Origin: Bordetella parapertussis
GTDB taxonomy: Bacteria > Acidobacteriota > Terriglobia > Bryobacterales > Bryobacteraceae
Reading direction: 5' to 3'
DNA length: 42,703 bases
Assembly: GCA_943328975.2 (NCBI GenBank)
Contig: CALQCC020000038.1
Coordinates: 1-42,703, forward strand
Shown: positions 19,064 through 28,021 of the stretch, piece after piece
Layout: each line of letters opens with the position of its first letter
How positions within the stretch are numbered: the first letter of the stretch is position 1
Translations under genes and position numbers: made by a program
The notes under the pieces: model-generated
What the model saw: the letters and a program-made list of their open reading frames with translations, nothing else
Databases searched by the model: none
Told to the model about the DNA's origin: nothing

Positions 19064-19453
19064 TTAGACTTGTGCGGACTTCTTCTTGTAATCGTCGATG
19101 GCGGCCTTGATGGCGTCTTCGGCCAGCACGGAGCAGTGAATCTTCACCGGCGGCAGGCTGAGTTCGTTGACGATGTCGGTATTCTTGATCGCCAGTGCTT
19201 CGTCGACGGTCTTGCCGCGCAGCCATTCGGTGGCGAGCGATGAACTCGCGATGGCGCTGCCGCAACCGAACGTTTTGAACTTGGCTTCTTCGATGATACC
19301 GGTGGAAGGATTGACCTTCACTTGGAGTTTCATCACGTCCCCGCATTCCGGGGCTCCGACCATGCCGGTGCCCACGGTGGGATCGGACTTGTCGAGCGAA
19401 CCGACGTTGCGGGGGTGATTGTAGTGGTCGAGAACTTTATCAGAGTAGGCCAT
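19064..19453 (-). CDS. iscU: Fe-S cluster scaffold IscU
   Basis: The 129-aa scaffold has all ligands: C37 and D39 (APECGD), C64 (FGCGSAIASSSL) and C107 (IHCSVLAEDA). The HscA recognition motif LPPVK is at 100-104. Sulfur from IscS and iron are assembled here before transfer. It lies 12 bp after iscS. Length and motif positions match the E. coli protein almost residue for residue. Confidence 0.96.
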   Translation of the reverse strand: MAYSDKVLDHYNHPRNVGSLDKSDPTVGTGMVGAPECGDVMKLQVKVNPSTGIIEEAKFKTFGCGSAIASSSLATEWLRGKTVDEALAIKNTDIVNELSLPPVKIHCSVLAEDAIKAAIDDYKKKSAQV

Positions 19454-19465
19454 GGTTGTTTCCTT

Positions 19466-20680
19466 TTAGTGCGCGGTCCATTGGACCTTGGTCAAGTCGA
19501 TACCTTCTTTGTGCATTTCGTATAGCGGCGAAAGTTCCCGCAGCTTTTGCACGACTTCGATAACTTTACCGGCTACGTAGTCGACTTCCTCTTCCGTATT
19601 GAAGCGACCGATGCCGAAGCGGATGGAGGAGTGAGCGATGTCGTCACCCGCGCCGAGCGCTTTGAGGACGTAGCTGGGTTCTAGCGTGGCTGAGGTGCAA
19701 GCCGAGCCGCTGGAAACCGCGATATCGTTGATGCCCATCAGTAGCGATTCGCCTTCGACGAACGCAAAACTGATGTTGAGGTTGTTGGGCAACCGCGAAT
19801 CCATGGTGCCGTTGATATAGACTTCATCGAGCGCGCCCATCAAACGATCTTTCAGTTTGTCGCGTAAATACGCCATGCGCTTCGATTCAACGGGCATCTC
19901 GGCTTGCGCGATGGCGCAGGCTTCGCCTAATCCCACGATGCCGGGAACGTTCAGTGTGCCCGAACGCATGCCGCGTTCGTGGCCGCCGCCGTCAATCTGC
20001 GCGGTCAGTTGCACGCGCGGACCTTTGCGGCGAACGTAGAGAACGCCGACGCCCTTCGGTCCATAAACTTTGTGGCCGCTGATGGAGAGCAGGTCCACGT
20101 TGTCCGCGATTACGTTCACTGGGATCTTGCCGACTGCCTGCACGGCATCGGTGTGGAACAGGACGCCGCGTTCCTTGGCAAGCTTGCCGATCTCCGCGAT
20201 AGGTTGCACCACGCCAATTTCGTTATTGGCGTACATGATGCTGATGAGGATGGTCTTGTCCGTGATGGCGTCGCGCAGTTGGTTGAGGTCCACCAAGCCG
20301 TTGGCCTGGACCTGCAGGTAAGTGACGCGGAAGCCATCCTTTTCAAGACGCTTGCAGGTGTCGAGCGTGGCTTTGTGCTCGGTCGCCGCAGTGATAATGT
20401 GGTTGCCCTTTTCGGCGTACATCTCGGCAACGCCCTTGATGGCCAGGTTGTTGGATTCCGTCGCACCGCTGGTGAAGACGATTTCCTTGGCGGTGGCGCC
20501 GATCAAACTCGCGATCTGCTTGCGAGCCTTTTCGACTGCGTCTTCCGCTTGCCAACCGAAGCTATGGTTGCGGCTGGCGGGATTGCCGAAGATTTCGGTG
20601 AAGTACGGTTTCATCGCCTCAAACACGCGCGGGTCGACCGGCGTGGTGGCGTGGTAATCCATGTAGATGGGGAATTTCAT
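19466..20680 (-). CDS. iscS: Cysteine desulfurase IscS
   Basis: This 404-aa PLP enzyme converts L-cysteine to alanine and leaves a persulfide on its active-site cysteine for IscU. The PLP lysine is K204 in [10 protein letters not shown], the cofactor-stacking His is in AATEHKATL (about residue 102), and the catalytic C328 sits in the long loop [20 protein letters not shown] that marks group I (IscS/NifS) desulfurases. The C-terminal tail TKVQWTAH is a typical IscU-contacting end. It overlaps iscR by 4 bp. Confidence 0.97.
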   Translation of the reverse strand: MKFPIYMDYHATTPVDPRVFEAMKPYFTEIFGNPASRNHSFGWQAEDAVEKARKQIASLIGATAKEIVFTSGATESNNLAIKGVAEMYAEKGNHIITAATEHKATLDTCKRLEKDGFRVTYLQVQANGLVDLNQLRDAITDKTILISIMYANNEIGVVQPIAEIGKLAKERGVLFHTDAVQAVGKIPVNVIADNVDLLSISGHKVYGPKGVGVLYVRRKGPRVQLTAQIDGGGHERGMRSGTLNVPGIVGLGEACAIAQAEMPVESKRMAYLRDKLKDRLMGALDEVYINGTMDSRLPNNLNISFAFVEGESLLMGINDIAVSSGSACTSATLEPSYVLKALGAGDDIAHSSIRFGIGRFNTEEEVDYVAGKVIEVVQKLRELSPLYEMHKEGIDLTKVQWTAH

Positions 20681-21156
20681 GTTCTTGGCCTTGGGGACGG
20701 TGCTAGTTGGATGCTTGAGACCATGCCGGGGATGCTTGGGATGTCCATGTCATCCGAAGATAGGTCGGCGACGGTGATGCTCGATAGCAGCCGCAGAATT
20801 CCTTCATGCACCTTGCGCAAGGGTTCGCGCACGGGGCAGGATTGGCTCTGATCGCACTCGGCGTGATTCGCGTGTTCGGTGAAGCAGTGGGTCAGGATGA
20901 TGGGGCCGTCAATGCCGCGGATGGCTTCGAGCGCCGTGATGTCGTGCGGGTCGCGAGCCAAACGGTAGCCGCCGGTGGCTCCCTGTTCGGAACTCAGCAA
21001 TCCGTTGCGGACCAGAGTTTGCAGGACCTTCGAAAGCAGGGGCAGGGGAATTCGGTACTGATCCGCGATATCCTTAGCCGAGGCTGTGCCCGACTGCCGG
21101 GACAAGTGGCGGAGGGCGATTAACCCGTAGTCGGCTTTCTTGGTAAGTTTAAGCAT
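20677..21156 (-). CDS. iscR: Rrf2-family Fe-S regulator IscR
   Basis: The 159-aa regulator has a winged helix at residues 1-70 ([18 protein letters not shown], then the wing [12 protein letters not shown]). The cluster-binding cysteines are C91, C101 and C107. The C91-C101 spacing (nine residues between) is longer than in E. coli IscR (five). I choose the ATG at 21156 because it matches the family N-terminus and follows the promoter at 21182-21210; the in-frame ATG at 21210 would lie inside the -35 box. The gene heads the isc operon. An inverted repeat inside its promoter suggests autorepression by the cluster-loaded form, as known for IscR. Confidence 0.92.
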   Translation of the reverse strand: MLKLTKKADYGLIALRHLSRQSGTASAKDIADQYRIPLPLLSKVLQTLVRNGLLSSEQGATGGYRLARDPHDITALEAIRGIDGPIILTHCFTEHANHAECDQSQSCPVREPLRKVHEGILRLLSSITVADLSSDDMDIPSIPGMVSSIQLAPSPRPRT

Positions 21157-21181
21157 GTCAGACTCTTTCGGTCCCAGTTCA

Positions 21182-21210
21182 AGAGTACCAATCGCTAGGG
21201 TTGGTGTCAA
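21182..21210 (-). promoter_or_regulatory. isc operon promoter with embedded inverted-repeat operator
   Basis: On the minus strand, TTGACA (21205-21210) and TACTCT (21182-21187) are separated by exactly 17 bp. The spacer begins CCAA and ends TTGG, and with the flanking A and T gives ACCAA-N9-TTGGT. The dyad thus fills the space where RNA polymerase contacts both boxes. A dimeric Rrf2 protein bound here would block transcription. The transcript would start near 21175, about 19 nt before the iscR ATG. Confidence 0.75.
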
Positions 21211-21248
21211 GAATCTGTAAGTGTTTGAGTTACAATTGATTAGAACCT

Positions 21249-22037
21249 ATGAGTGAGACGGCAAAACCGGTTCGCATCCCGGATTTCGCGGCCAAGAAGC
21301 GGGCGGGCGAGAAAATCGCGATCCTGACCGCGTATGACGCGACGATGGCTCGGTTGATCGATCGGGCTGGGGTGGACGCCATCCTGGTGGGCGATTCGTT
21401 GGGCATGGTGGTGATGGGCTGCGAGACCACCTTGGAAGTCACGATGGATATCGCGGTGCATCATACGAGGTCCGTCGCGAATGGGACGCGGCACGCTGCG
21501 GTGATCGCGGACATGCCGTTCCTCAGTTACCAGACCTCGCTTGCGGATGCTGTGCGCAATGCGGGTCGGCTACTTGCGGAGGGGCACGCGTCGGCGGTGA
21601 AGCTGGAAGGCGGACGCGCGATGGCGGAGACAGTGGCTCGGTTGGTGGATATCGGGATTCCTGTGATGGGGCATCTCGGCGTAACGCCGCAGTCCGTGCA
21701 TCGATTGGGTGGGCATCGTAAGTTGGGAATGAGTGAAGCGGATCGCTTGCTGGAAGACGCGACGGCGTTGGAGCAGGCCGGAGCATTTTCCATCGTGCTG
21801 GAATCGATACCGACGGAAGCTGCGAAAACGATTACCGAGGCCCTGAGCATCCCGACGATTGGCATCGGCGCGGGTCCGCACTGCGATGGACAAGTGCTGG
21901 TGAGCTACGATGCGTTTGGATTGTTCGATGAATTTGTTCCGTCCTTCGTGAAGCACTACGCTAAGCTGGGCGAAGAAGTTGTGCGCGCGGCAGCAGAGTA
22001 TGCGGCGGAAGTGCGTGACGGACGGTTCCCCAAATAA
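21249..22037 (+). CDS. panB: 3-methyl-2-oxobutanoate hydroxymethyltransferase
   Basis: This 262-aa TIM-barrel enzyme makes ketopantoate from alpha-ketoisovalerate and methylene-tetrahydrofolate, the first step to pantothenate. Visible blocks are ILTAYDATMARLIDRAGVD, the Mg-binding VGDSLGMVVMG, ADMPFLSYQ, VKLEGG, MGHLGVTPQSVH and TIGIGAGPHCDGQVLV, all characteristic of PanB. TACAAT at 21231-21236 lies 12 nt before the ATG. It is coupled to panC by a 1-bp overlap and divergent from the isc operon. Confidence 0.97.
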   Translation: MSETAKPVRIPDFAAKKRAGEKIAILTAYDATMARLIDRAGVDAILVGDSLGMVVMGCETTLEVTMDIAVHHTRSVANGTRHAAVIADMPFLSYQTSLADAVRNAGRLLAEGHASAVKLEGGRAMAETVARLVDIGIPVMGHLGVTPQSVHRLGGHRKLGMSEADRLLEDATALEQAGAFSIVLESIPTEAAKTITEALSIPTIGIGAGPHCDGQVLVSYDAFGLFDEFVPSFVKHYAKLGEEVVRAAAEYAAEVRDGRFPK

Positions 22038-22879
22038 TGACTAAAGTCTATCCGACGATTGCCGGTTTACGAGCAGCGGTTCGCGAGGCTCGAGGGCAGG
22101 GCAAGACGATCGGTGTAGTTCCCACCATGGGCGCTCTGCATGAAGGCCACGCGTCACTCATTCGCCAGGCGCGGGTGGAGACAGGATACGTTGTCGTCAC
22201 GGTCTTCGTGAATCCGATTCAGTTTGATCGTCCTGAAGACTTGGCGCGCTATCCACGCGACTTGGCAACGGACGTCAAGTTGTGTGAGCGCATGGGCGCC
22301 AACGCAGTGTTCGCTCCTGAAGCGAACGAGATGTATCCGGGCACGCTGATGACATCGGTGGAAGTCACCGGCGTATCGGACAAGCTGGAAGGCGAGTTTC
22401 GTCCCGGCCATTTCAGAGGCGTCGCTACGGTGGTGGCGAAGCTGCTGAATATCGTCGGGGCGGACCGGGCGTACTTCGGCGAGAAGGATGCGCAGCAATT
22501 GGCGGTGATCCAGAAGATGGCGTTGGATCTGAATCTGCCATCGGAGATTGTCCCCGTGACAACGGTGCGGGAGCGCGATGGGCTGGCGCTCAGTTCCCGC
22601 AATCGCCTGTTGACCGAGGAGCAACGTCGTTTGGCTCCGGCGGTGTACCGGGCGCTATCGGCGGCTCGGGACAAGATTCAGGGTGGCGGGAGTCCGGCAG
22701 AGGCTCGCGAGGCAGCGATATCGATGCTCGCGGGGACGCCGGAAATCCAGGTGCAGTATCTGGAGGTCGCGGACGCAGCGACGATGCAGCCGGTGGAAAA
22801 AATCGGGGGTCCAGTGCGCGTGGCGGCAGCGGTGTGGCTCGGTAAGGTGAGGCTGATCGACAACGTTCTGGTTGGATAG
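22037..22879 (+). CDS. panC: Pantothenate synthetase
   Basis: The 280-aa enzyme condenses pantoate and beta-alanine with ATP. The nucleotidylyltransferase HIGH-like motif is MGALHEGHASLI (HEGH, about 35-38). Further PanC blocks are FVNPIQF, FRPGHFRGVATVVAKL, YFGEKDAQQLAVI and the KMSKS-like GLALSSRN. ATG at 22037 shares its A with the panB stop codon. panD is not in the window. Confidence 0.97.
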   Translation: MTKVYPTIAGLRAAVREARGQGKTIGVVPTMGALHEGHASLIRQARVETGYVVVTVFVNPIQFDRPEDLARYPRDLATDVKLCERMGANAVFAPEANEMYPGTLMTSVEVTGVSDKLEGEFRPGHFRGVATVVAKLLNIVGADRAYFGEKDAQQLAVIQKMALDLNLPSEIVPVTTVRERDGLALSSRNRLLTEEQRRLAPAVYRALSAARDKIQGGGSPAEAREAAISMLAGTPEIQVQYLEVADAATMQPVEKIGGPVRVAAAVWLGKVRLIDNVLVG

Positions 22880-22935
22880 CTCGCCGTCTTCTAAAAGTAC
22901 TTTACAATTCAAAGTAATCGCCGTAGGATGGGTGC

Positions 22936-24117
22936 ATGGTTCCCCGCATCTTCTCGATTGCCGCTATCCTTGCCGGCACGTCTCTCGCTTGGTTCGTTCT
23001 GGGAGGGACGATATCTTCCCGCAGCGAGGCGAGCAATGGTCGCCTTCGCGACAAAGTCGCGAGCGTTTGGGGGACGCCGCAAACTCAGTTGGCTCCTAGC
23101 GCGGTGAGCGGGAGCCGGCAAACAAACCCGGAGGCCAGCGATATCCAGGTGGGTCTTCGCCTGCAACATCGCCGCAAAGGCCTGCTGTGGTACTCGACGT
23201 ACCTCGCTGACTTTCAGGGCGATTATGATTTCCGCAATACGGAAACAGAGTCCAGGCAAATGCAGTTCTGGTGGACTGTCCCTGCGACGGGAGCGGTGTA
23301 CGACGATCTGCAAGTGAGTTGGAACGGCCAAGTACTTTCGCCGCAGATCTTCAAGGACCGCGCTATGGTTACCGCGAACCTGGAGTCTGGGCAGCCGGGA
23401 CGTTTGCGAATCCGTTACCGCACGCAGGGCCTCGATTCGTGGCGCTACGCCTTTGGTCCAGAGATACAGCAGCTACCTAACTTTCATTTACGCGTGAATA
23501 CCGATTTCCGCGCCGTGGATTTCGAGGAGAACACCCTGGCGCCCACGGAAAAGCGCGAGTCGGCACAAGGGTGGCAGTTAGATTGGACTTATCAGAATTT
23601 GTTCGCGGGACGCGAGATTGCAGTCGTCATGCCTGCCCGTGCGCAACCGGGTCCATTGGCCGCACAGATCAGTTTCTTCGCGCCTGTATCGCTGCTGTTC
23701 TTCTTCTTTGTGATGTTGATGCTGACGGCCCGCCGGGGCGTAGACCTGCATCCCATGAACTACTTCTTTATGGCGTGTTCCTTTTTTGCTTTCCACTTGT
23801 TGATGGCTTACTTGGTGGATCACATCGATATTTATGTCTCTTTCGGGATCTCCGCAACTGTCTCAGTGTTCCTCCTGGTAAGTTACTTGAGGATTGTCGT
23901 CGGGACTCAATTCGCGATTCGAGAGGCGGCCCTGGCGCAGTTGGTGTACCTGGTACTGTTTTCTTTCGCCTTCTTTTTCGAGGGATTCACCGGACTAACC
24001 GTTACTATCGGGGCAATTGTGACGTTGTTTATTACCATGCAAATGACGGGGGCGATTCGATGGGAACAGAAGTTCGCCTCGGGTCCATTCAAAACCAATT
24101 CGCCAGAGGTTGTTTGA
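22936..24117 (+). CDS. CreD-like inner-membrane protein
   Basis: The 393-aa protein has one N-terminal membrane segment (about 4-24), a periplasmic beta-rich domain of about 210 residues, and a C-terminal cluster of about five or six membrane helices from 248 to 372. The junction RRGVDLHPMNYFFMACSFFAFHLLMAYLVDH (split at 266-296) follows the CreD/inner-membrane family pattern, in which a V/L-HP-x-NY/QY start of a helix is followed by a short loop ending in xxH. CreD is linked to envelope stress and beta-lactam response in gamma-proteobacteria. No creB/creC two-component genes are adjacent. The periplasmic domain is divergent, so family membership rests mainly on the membrane part. Confidence 0.65.
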   Translation: MVPRIFSIAAILAGTSLAWFVLGGTISSRSEASNGRLRDKVASVWGTPQTQLAPSAVSGSRQTNPEASDIQVGLRLQHRRKGLLWYSTYLADFQGDYDFRNTETESRQMQFWWTVPATGAVYDDLQVSWNGQVLSPQIFKDRAMVTANLESGQPGRLRIRYRTQGLDSWRYAFGPEIQQLPNFHLRVNTDFRAVDFEENTLAPTEKRESAQGWQLDWTYQNLFAGREIAVVMPARAQPGPLAAQISFFAPVSLLFFFFVMLMLTARRGVDLHPMNYFFMACSFFAFHLLMAYLVDHIDIYVSFGISATVSVFLLVSYLRIVVGTQFAIREAALAQLVYLVLFSFAFFFEGFTGLTVTIGAIVTLFITMQMTGAIRWEQKFASGPFKTNSPEVV

Positions 24118-24153
24118 AACAACGTCCTAATCGGATGTTTTATACTGGCGAGT

Positions 24154-25212
24154 ATGAAGAAACAACTCTCCGTTGCGATGTTTCTGCTCGCGACGCAGGC
24201 TCTTTGGGCCGACCAGATCACGCTCAATAATGGGGACCGGATAACCGGGTCGATCGTGAAGGGCGACGCCAAGGAAATCGTTGTTGCGACAGCATCGGCA
24301 GGCAGCGTGACGGTGGCGCGGGCTTCGATTACTGCGATTGCGGCGGATGGTCCGGTGTATATTGGCCTCTCGGATGGGCAGACTGTCGCGGGTTCGCTGC
24401 AGACGACCAATGGCCAGTTGCGCGTGCAAACACAGGCGGCGGGAGTGATTACGACGGCACTGACGGAGGTGAAGACGTTCCGCAATCAAGTCGAACAAAC
24501 TGCGTTTGAGACGCAGATCGAACGCTTCCGGAATCCGCGCATGGTTGATCTGTGGACAGGGTTCCTCGATCTGGGCTATGCGGCGACTCGGGGCAACGCG
24601 GAGACGCAGACCTTCACGCTATCATCGCGTGCGGACCGGGCCACGAATCGCGACAAGATCAGCGTCTACTACACTTCGATATTTGCATCCAACAAGACAT
24701 CCGGCGCCCAGGCCACCACGGCAAACGCCAAACGCGGTGGGGTGCTCTATGATGTCAATCTCACCAGGAAAGTCTTCGCTTGGGGAGCTGTGGATCTGGA
24801 ATCGGATCAGTTCCAGCAGTTAGATCTGCGCTTTGTCCCGGCGGGTGGTATTGGCCACCACGCCATCAATAAAGAGAACACCAAGCTCGATCTCCGGCTG
24901 GGTGTCACGGGCAATCGCGAATTCTTCTTCAATAACGTCCGCCGCAATTCCGCGGAACTGCAATTGGGCGAAGACTACTCGCACAACTTCTCGAAGGTCA
25001 CATCGGTTCAGCAGCGGCTCCGCTTCTTTCCCAGTATGTCGAACGGCGGGCAGTACCGCATGAATTTCGACACGACGTTTGTCACGGCGCTCAAGAAGTG
25101 GTTCTCGCTTCAGTTCACCTTCAGCGATCGCTACCTCAGCAATCCGGTGCCGGGCCGCAAGAGCAACGACGTGCTCTACAGCACGGGCGTCCGCCTCACC
25201 TTCGCACAGTAG
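24154..25212 (+). CDS. DUF481 (YdiY-like) outer-membrane beta-barrel protein
   Basis: The 352-aa precursor has a signal peptide ending near LWA-D (residue 19). An N-terminal domain of about 110 residues carries two repeats of a small beta motif, ITLNNGDRITGSIV and IGLSDGQTVAGSL. A DUF481 barrel follows from about 130 (GFLDLGYAATRGNAETQTF), with alternating strands and the C-terminal strand YSTGVRLTFAQ. The function is not known; the family is induced by acid in E. coli. The gene follows the CreD-like gene by 36 bp, but its own TATACT box lies only 7 nt before the ATG. It abuts the stop of the convergent lactamase gene with no spacer. Confidence 0.83.
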   Translation: MKKQLSVAMFLLATQALWADQITLNNGDRITGSIVKGDAKEIVVATASAGSVTVARASITAIAADGPVYIGLSDGQTVAGSLQTTNGQLRVQTQAAGVITTALTEVKTFRNQVEQTAFETQIERFRNPRMVDLWTGFLDLGYAATRGNAETQTFTLSSRADRATNRDKISVYYTSIFASNKTSGAQATTANAKRGGVLYDVNLTRKVFAWGAVDLESDQFQQLDLRFVPAGGIGHHAINKENTKLDLRLGVTGNREFFFNNVRRNSAELQLGEDYSHNFSKVTSVQQRLRFFPSMSNGGQYRMNFDTTFVTALKKWFSLQFTFSDRYLSNPVPGRKSNDVLYSTGVRLTFAQ

Positions 25213-26103
25213 CTATTGCTTCGCCTGCGCCGCTGCTTGCTGTTCCTTCAGCGTGCGCAGGAAAACTTCCTCGACGATGTCCAGTTCGGCTTTGTAGCCT
25301 GCGGGGTCGATGAAGGGATTCGGTCCCTTGCCGATCAGTGGGAATTTTTCATCCATCCGGTACATGGCGGGGTGCGACCCGAGCGGTACGTCAGCGTGCA
25401 GTCCGCGCAGCACTTTGAACGCCTGCAAATATTCGGCGGCGATGGTGGGGTTCTGTGCATTGTTCACCAACTGGAAGCCGGGGTTCACGCCGACGCTGCC
25501 GATGATCACGACGTCGTAGGTCTTACCGTCTTCGGTGATCTTCGCGGTCCACGTGGTGCAGCCTTTGGTGTGCCCAGGCGTGAGGTGCGCGGTGAGCGTG
25601 GTGCCTCCCAGCGTCACAGTATCGCCATCATGCAGCACGCGGTCGATGGGGTGCTTCTTGCCGCCGGGCGTCATGCGTTCGAGCGCAGGGACGTCTTCCG
25701 CCATCGCCATGACCTGCGCTCCGGTCATTTCCTTCACCATCGCGTCGGCTTCCATGTGGTCGGCGTGGGCGTGGCTGCCCAGGATGATTTTGACGTCGGT
25801 GAGTTTGAAGCCTAACTTCTCGACGGAATCTTTAATCACCGGGACTGTGCGCTCGTAATCGGTGTTGATGAGAATATGGCCGGCGGGAGTCGTTATGAGA
25901 AAGGTGCCGAAGCTCTGCGTCCCCACGTAATACATGTTGCCGATAATCTTGTGTGGTGTGAACGCGGTGTCCTGCTGCTGCTTGGTTCCGATGTTGCGCT
26001 GGAAGAGTTCCTGCAGGCTCCACTGCTTGGCCGCCTGAGCCATCAATGCTGCCGCGGCGCATGTCGACAAGATCAGGGCAGTGAAGAAATATCGCGTTCT
26101 CAT
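25213..26103 (-). CDS. Secreted B3-like metallo-beta-lactamase-fold hydrolase
   Basis: The 296-aa precursor has a signal peptide MRTRYFFTALILSTCAAAA ending near MAQ. The MBL zinc motif is SHAHADH, with H111, H113, D115 and H116. H178 in GHTKGCTTWT and a late His in PLGSHPAMYRMD follow. This layout and the FLITTPAGHILINTDY block resemble subclass B3 enzymes. The usual B3 segment after HxHxDH (AGG) is replaced by MEADAM. It may therefore hydrolyse beta-lactams or another substrate such as a lactone; activity is not shown. ATG 26103 is chosen because it begins the signal peptide; the frame is open 30 codons upstream. It lies 25 bp behind the methyltransferase-like gene. Confidence 0.85.
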   Translation of the reverse strand: MRTRYFFTALILSTCAAAALMAQAAKQWSLQELFQRNIGTKQQQDTAFTPHKIIGNMYYVGTQSFGTFLITTPAGHILINTDYERTVPVIKDSVEKLGFKLTDVKIILGSHAHADHMEADAMVKEMTGAQVMAMAEDVPALERMTPGGKKHPIDRVLHDGDTVTLGGTTLTAHLTPGHTKGCTTWTAKITEDGKTYDVVIIGSVGVNPGFQLVNNAQNPTIAAEYLQAFKVLRGLHADVPLGSHPAMYRMDEKFPLIGKGPNPFIDPAGYKAELDIVEEVFLRTLKEQQAAAQAKQ

Positions 26104-26128
26104 AATGCAGAACAGAATAACAGGATGG

Positions 26129-26674
26129 TCACGGTCGGGCAAAGGTGAGGATGTATTGCCCGCCGGGGGCATCGCGAATGGAGAGCAGTTCAAAGCCGTT
26201 AGCCTCGATTTGTCTCGACACGTCGGTAGCGCTTGCCCCGTTGTCGATTACGAGCAGCCTGCCTTCGGGCTTGATGGAGCTGCGCAGGTGGGCCAACAGT
26301 TGGTGCGGGTGGTCCAGTTGACGATACACGTTGATCAGAAATACGACGTCGACGGACGCGACAGCTAGTTTTGGATCGGCGTCTTGGGCGAGAACAGTTA
26401 CGAGATCCCGGGCAATGATCTTGCCGCGAGGCCCGACGGCTTGGCTCAGTGAGGCGAGCATAGAAGTGCTAGCCGTCCCGACGTAGGCGACGGTCATGCC
26501 CTGCCGCAGAATCTGGGTAACGGTCGGTTCGGAAACGTCCCCCACTTGAGCGCGCAAAGTGAGCGATACTATTATGAGTAGGGTGAGCGCGGCCTTCAGG
26601 GCGGGATTCCTCAATTGAGAGAGTAACGCAGTTGTCAAGAGGGAACCGGTTGCGATATCCTTAGTCTTTCCCAT
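26129..26674 (-). CDS. Exported methyltransferase-like protein with degenerate SAM motif
   Basis: From ATG 26674 the product is 181 aa. A hydrophobic stretch [19 protein letters not shown] resembles a signal peptide. The rest follows the class I methyltransferase order: motif I region [21 protein letters not shown], then [27 protein letters not shown] and [14 protein letters not shown]. The glycine-rich SAM loop GxGxG is reduced to VGTAST, so activity is doubtful. The start is uncertain. ATG 26674 overlaps the rpsT start on the other strand (CCATGG), and an internal TTG at 26614 (giving [10 protein letters not shown]) would place the signal peptide at the N-terminus. It lies 25 bp upstream of the B3-like gene, which suggests a shared transcript. 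Confidence 0.6.
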   Translation of the reverse strand: MGKTKDIATGSLLTTALLSQLRNPALKAALTLLIIVSLTLRAQVGDVSEPTVTQILRQGMTVAYVGTASTSMLASLSQAVGPRGKIIARDLVTVLAQDADPKLAVASVDVVFLINVYRQLDHPHQLLAHLRSSIKPEGRLLVIDNGASATDVSRQIEANGFELLSIRDAPGGQYILTFARP

Positions 26675-26939
26675 GGCAAACACTATTTCCGCGCTGAAGC
26701 GCGTCCGTATCACAGAGCGCCGCAATGCGGTAAATCAGACTCGTAAGACTCGTCTCCGTCACCAGATCCGCAAAATGCGCCGTCTGTTGGACGCGAACGA
26801 TGTGGCAGGCGCCACTAGCGCCGTGCCGCAGACCCATTCCTTGATCGATCGCGCCGCCAAGTGGGGCATCATCAAGAAGAATACGGCTGCGCGCTACAAG
26901 AGCCGTTTGACGGCTCGTCTCACCAAGATCTCGAAGTAA
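26673..26939 (+). CDS. rpsT: 30S ribosomal protein S20
   Basis: The 88-aa basic protein has the S20 pattern: [21 protein letters not shown] at the N-terminus (split here), Arg/Lys-rich helices, and the [25 protein letters not shown] end. It binds 16S rRNA early in 30S assembly. The start codon overlaps that of the opposite-strand gene, so its promoter must lie inside that reading frame or that frame must start later. A GC-rich convergent hairpin follows. Confidence 0.97.
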   Translation: MANTISALKRVRITERRNAVNQTRKTRLRHQIRKMRRLLDANDVAGATSAVPQTHSLIDRAAKWGIIKKNTAARYKSRLTARLTKISK

Positions 26940-26950
26940 TTCTTCGCGGG

Positions 26951-26967
26951 CGGCGCCTAGCGCGCCG
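26951..26967. terminator. Short GC hairpin between rpsT and holA stop codons
   Basis: Arms CGGCGC and GCGCCG surround a 5-nt loop that contains the holA stop codon (26957-26959). It lies 11 bp after the rpsT stop. No T-run follows on either strand, so termination strength is uncertain. Confidence 0.4.
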
Positions 26968-28021
26968 TCAACGCGAGAATCATTTCTTCCATTATGATGC
27001 GGTCATCCGGGCGGGCATCGCGCAGATCTCGATCTGCCGCGAAGACCCGCTCGATTGCTTTTTCCAGACGCGCTTTTGGGAAGGCTTCCACCGTTCGTTC
27101 GATCTCTTGGGCCCGGGCTGGCCAAATGCGTGCGCCGAGCTTGGTGAAGTGGGCCTGAATCTGGCCTGCTCCGCGTAAGCCCGCCGATCTGGCCGCCAGC
27201 GCCATACGAAACTGCGTGGCGAGGAAGGTCAGCGCCAGCGGCATGTATTCGCCTTCGCGCGACAACGCATCCAGGATCTCCAAGGCTCGCGTTCGATCGC
27301 TGCGTCCCAAGGCGGCCACCAACGCAAAGACCGTCGATGAGTGTGCTTCGGCGACCAGCGCTGCGATGTCCTCCGCTGTTACCTTGCGTTCGGTGCCCGC
27401 GTAAAGGCTCAGCTTCTCGATTTCGTTCGTCAGCCGTGAAGCGTCGCCGCTGGTCACGTCCAGCAAGAGGGCCAGTTCGGCCAACCCCAACTGCAATCGG
27501 AGTTCCTTGGCTCGCTTCTGTGCCAGCGCGCGGGCGGCTTCCGGAGTGTAGGGACGGAACTCCACTACGGCGGGAATGGCGGCAAAGAACTTCTGCACGC
27601 GCTCTAATTTCGTTTTGTCCTCGCCGTCGAAATCGTACCGTGAGCAGTCGATCACCAACACCGTGTCCGGCGTGGGCTGGCGTAGATACGAAGTGAGTGC
27701 ATCGACGTCGTTGCCGCCGGATTCTTCGTCGTCGCTAGCGGCGGCGCGGGTGCGGGGGACGGCGGCTTCCGCGCTACTCAGCCAGATCAGACGCTGCTGC
27801 GCGAATAGTGACATGGAGCGCGCATCGTCAATAGCAGCGGCCAGCGGAACTTGATCCAACTCATGCCGCGTGAAGCCGTCTTCGCGTGCTTCTTCCGGAA
27901 GTGCGGCGGCAAAGATCGCCTTGCGGCAGCGTTCCCGTTCAAACGCCTCGGGGCCCAAAAAAAGATAGACAGGTTCCGGACCGTCCTTCTTCAGCTTGGC
28001 TAAGAATTGATCCGGGGTCAC
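26957..28021 (-). CDS. holA: DNA polymerase III delta subunit
   Basis: The 354-aa AAA+-like clamp-loader subunit opens the beta sliding clamp during loading. N-terminal blocks are MTPDQFLAKLKKDGPEPVYLFLGPEAF (split) and LIWLSS. The central TPDTVLVIDCS and the C-terminal LTNEIEKLSLYAG and HSSTVFALVAALGRSDRTRAL segments are typical of HolA. The start is GTG 28021, whose G is shared with the lptE stop codon (TAGTG). It is the last gene of the psd-pssA-asd-like-lptE-holA operon. Confidence 0.93.
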   Translation of the reverse strand: MTPDQFLAKLKKDGPEPVYLFLGPEAFERERCRKAIFAAALPEEAREDGFTRHELDQVPLAAAIDDARSMSLFAQQRLIWLSSAEAAVPRTRAAASDDEESGGNDVDALTSYLRQPTPDTVLVIDCSRYDFDGEDKTKLERVQKFFAAIPAVVEFRPYTPEAARALAQKRAKELRLQLGLAELALLLDVTSGDASRLTNEIEKLSLYAGTERKVTAEDIAALVAEAHSSTVFALVAALGRSDRTRALEILDALSREGEYMPLALTFLATQFRMALAARSAGLRGAGQIQAHFTKLGARIWPARAQEIERTVEAFPKARLEKAIERVFAADRDLRDARPDDRIIMEEMILALTAR

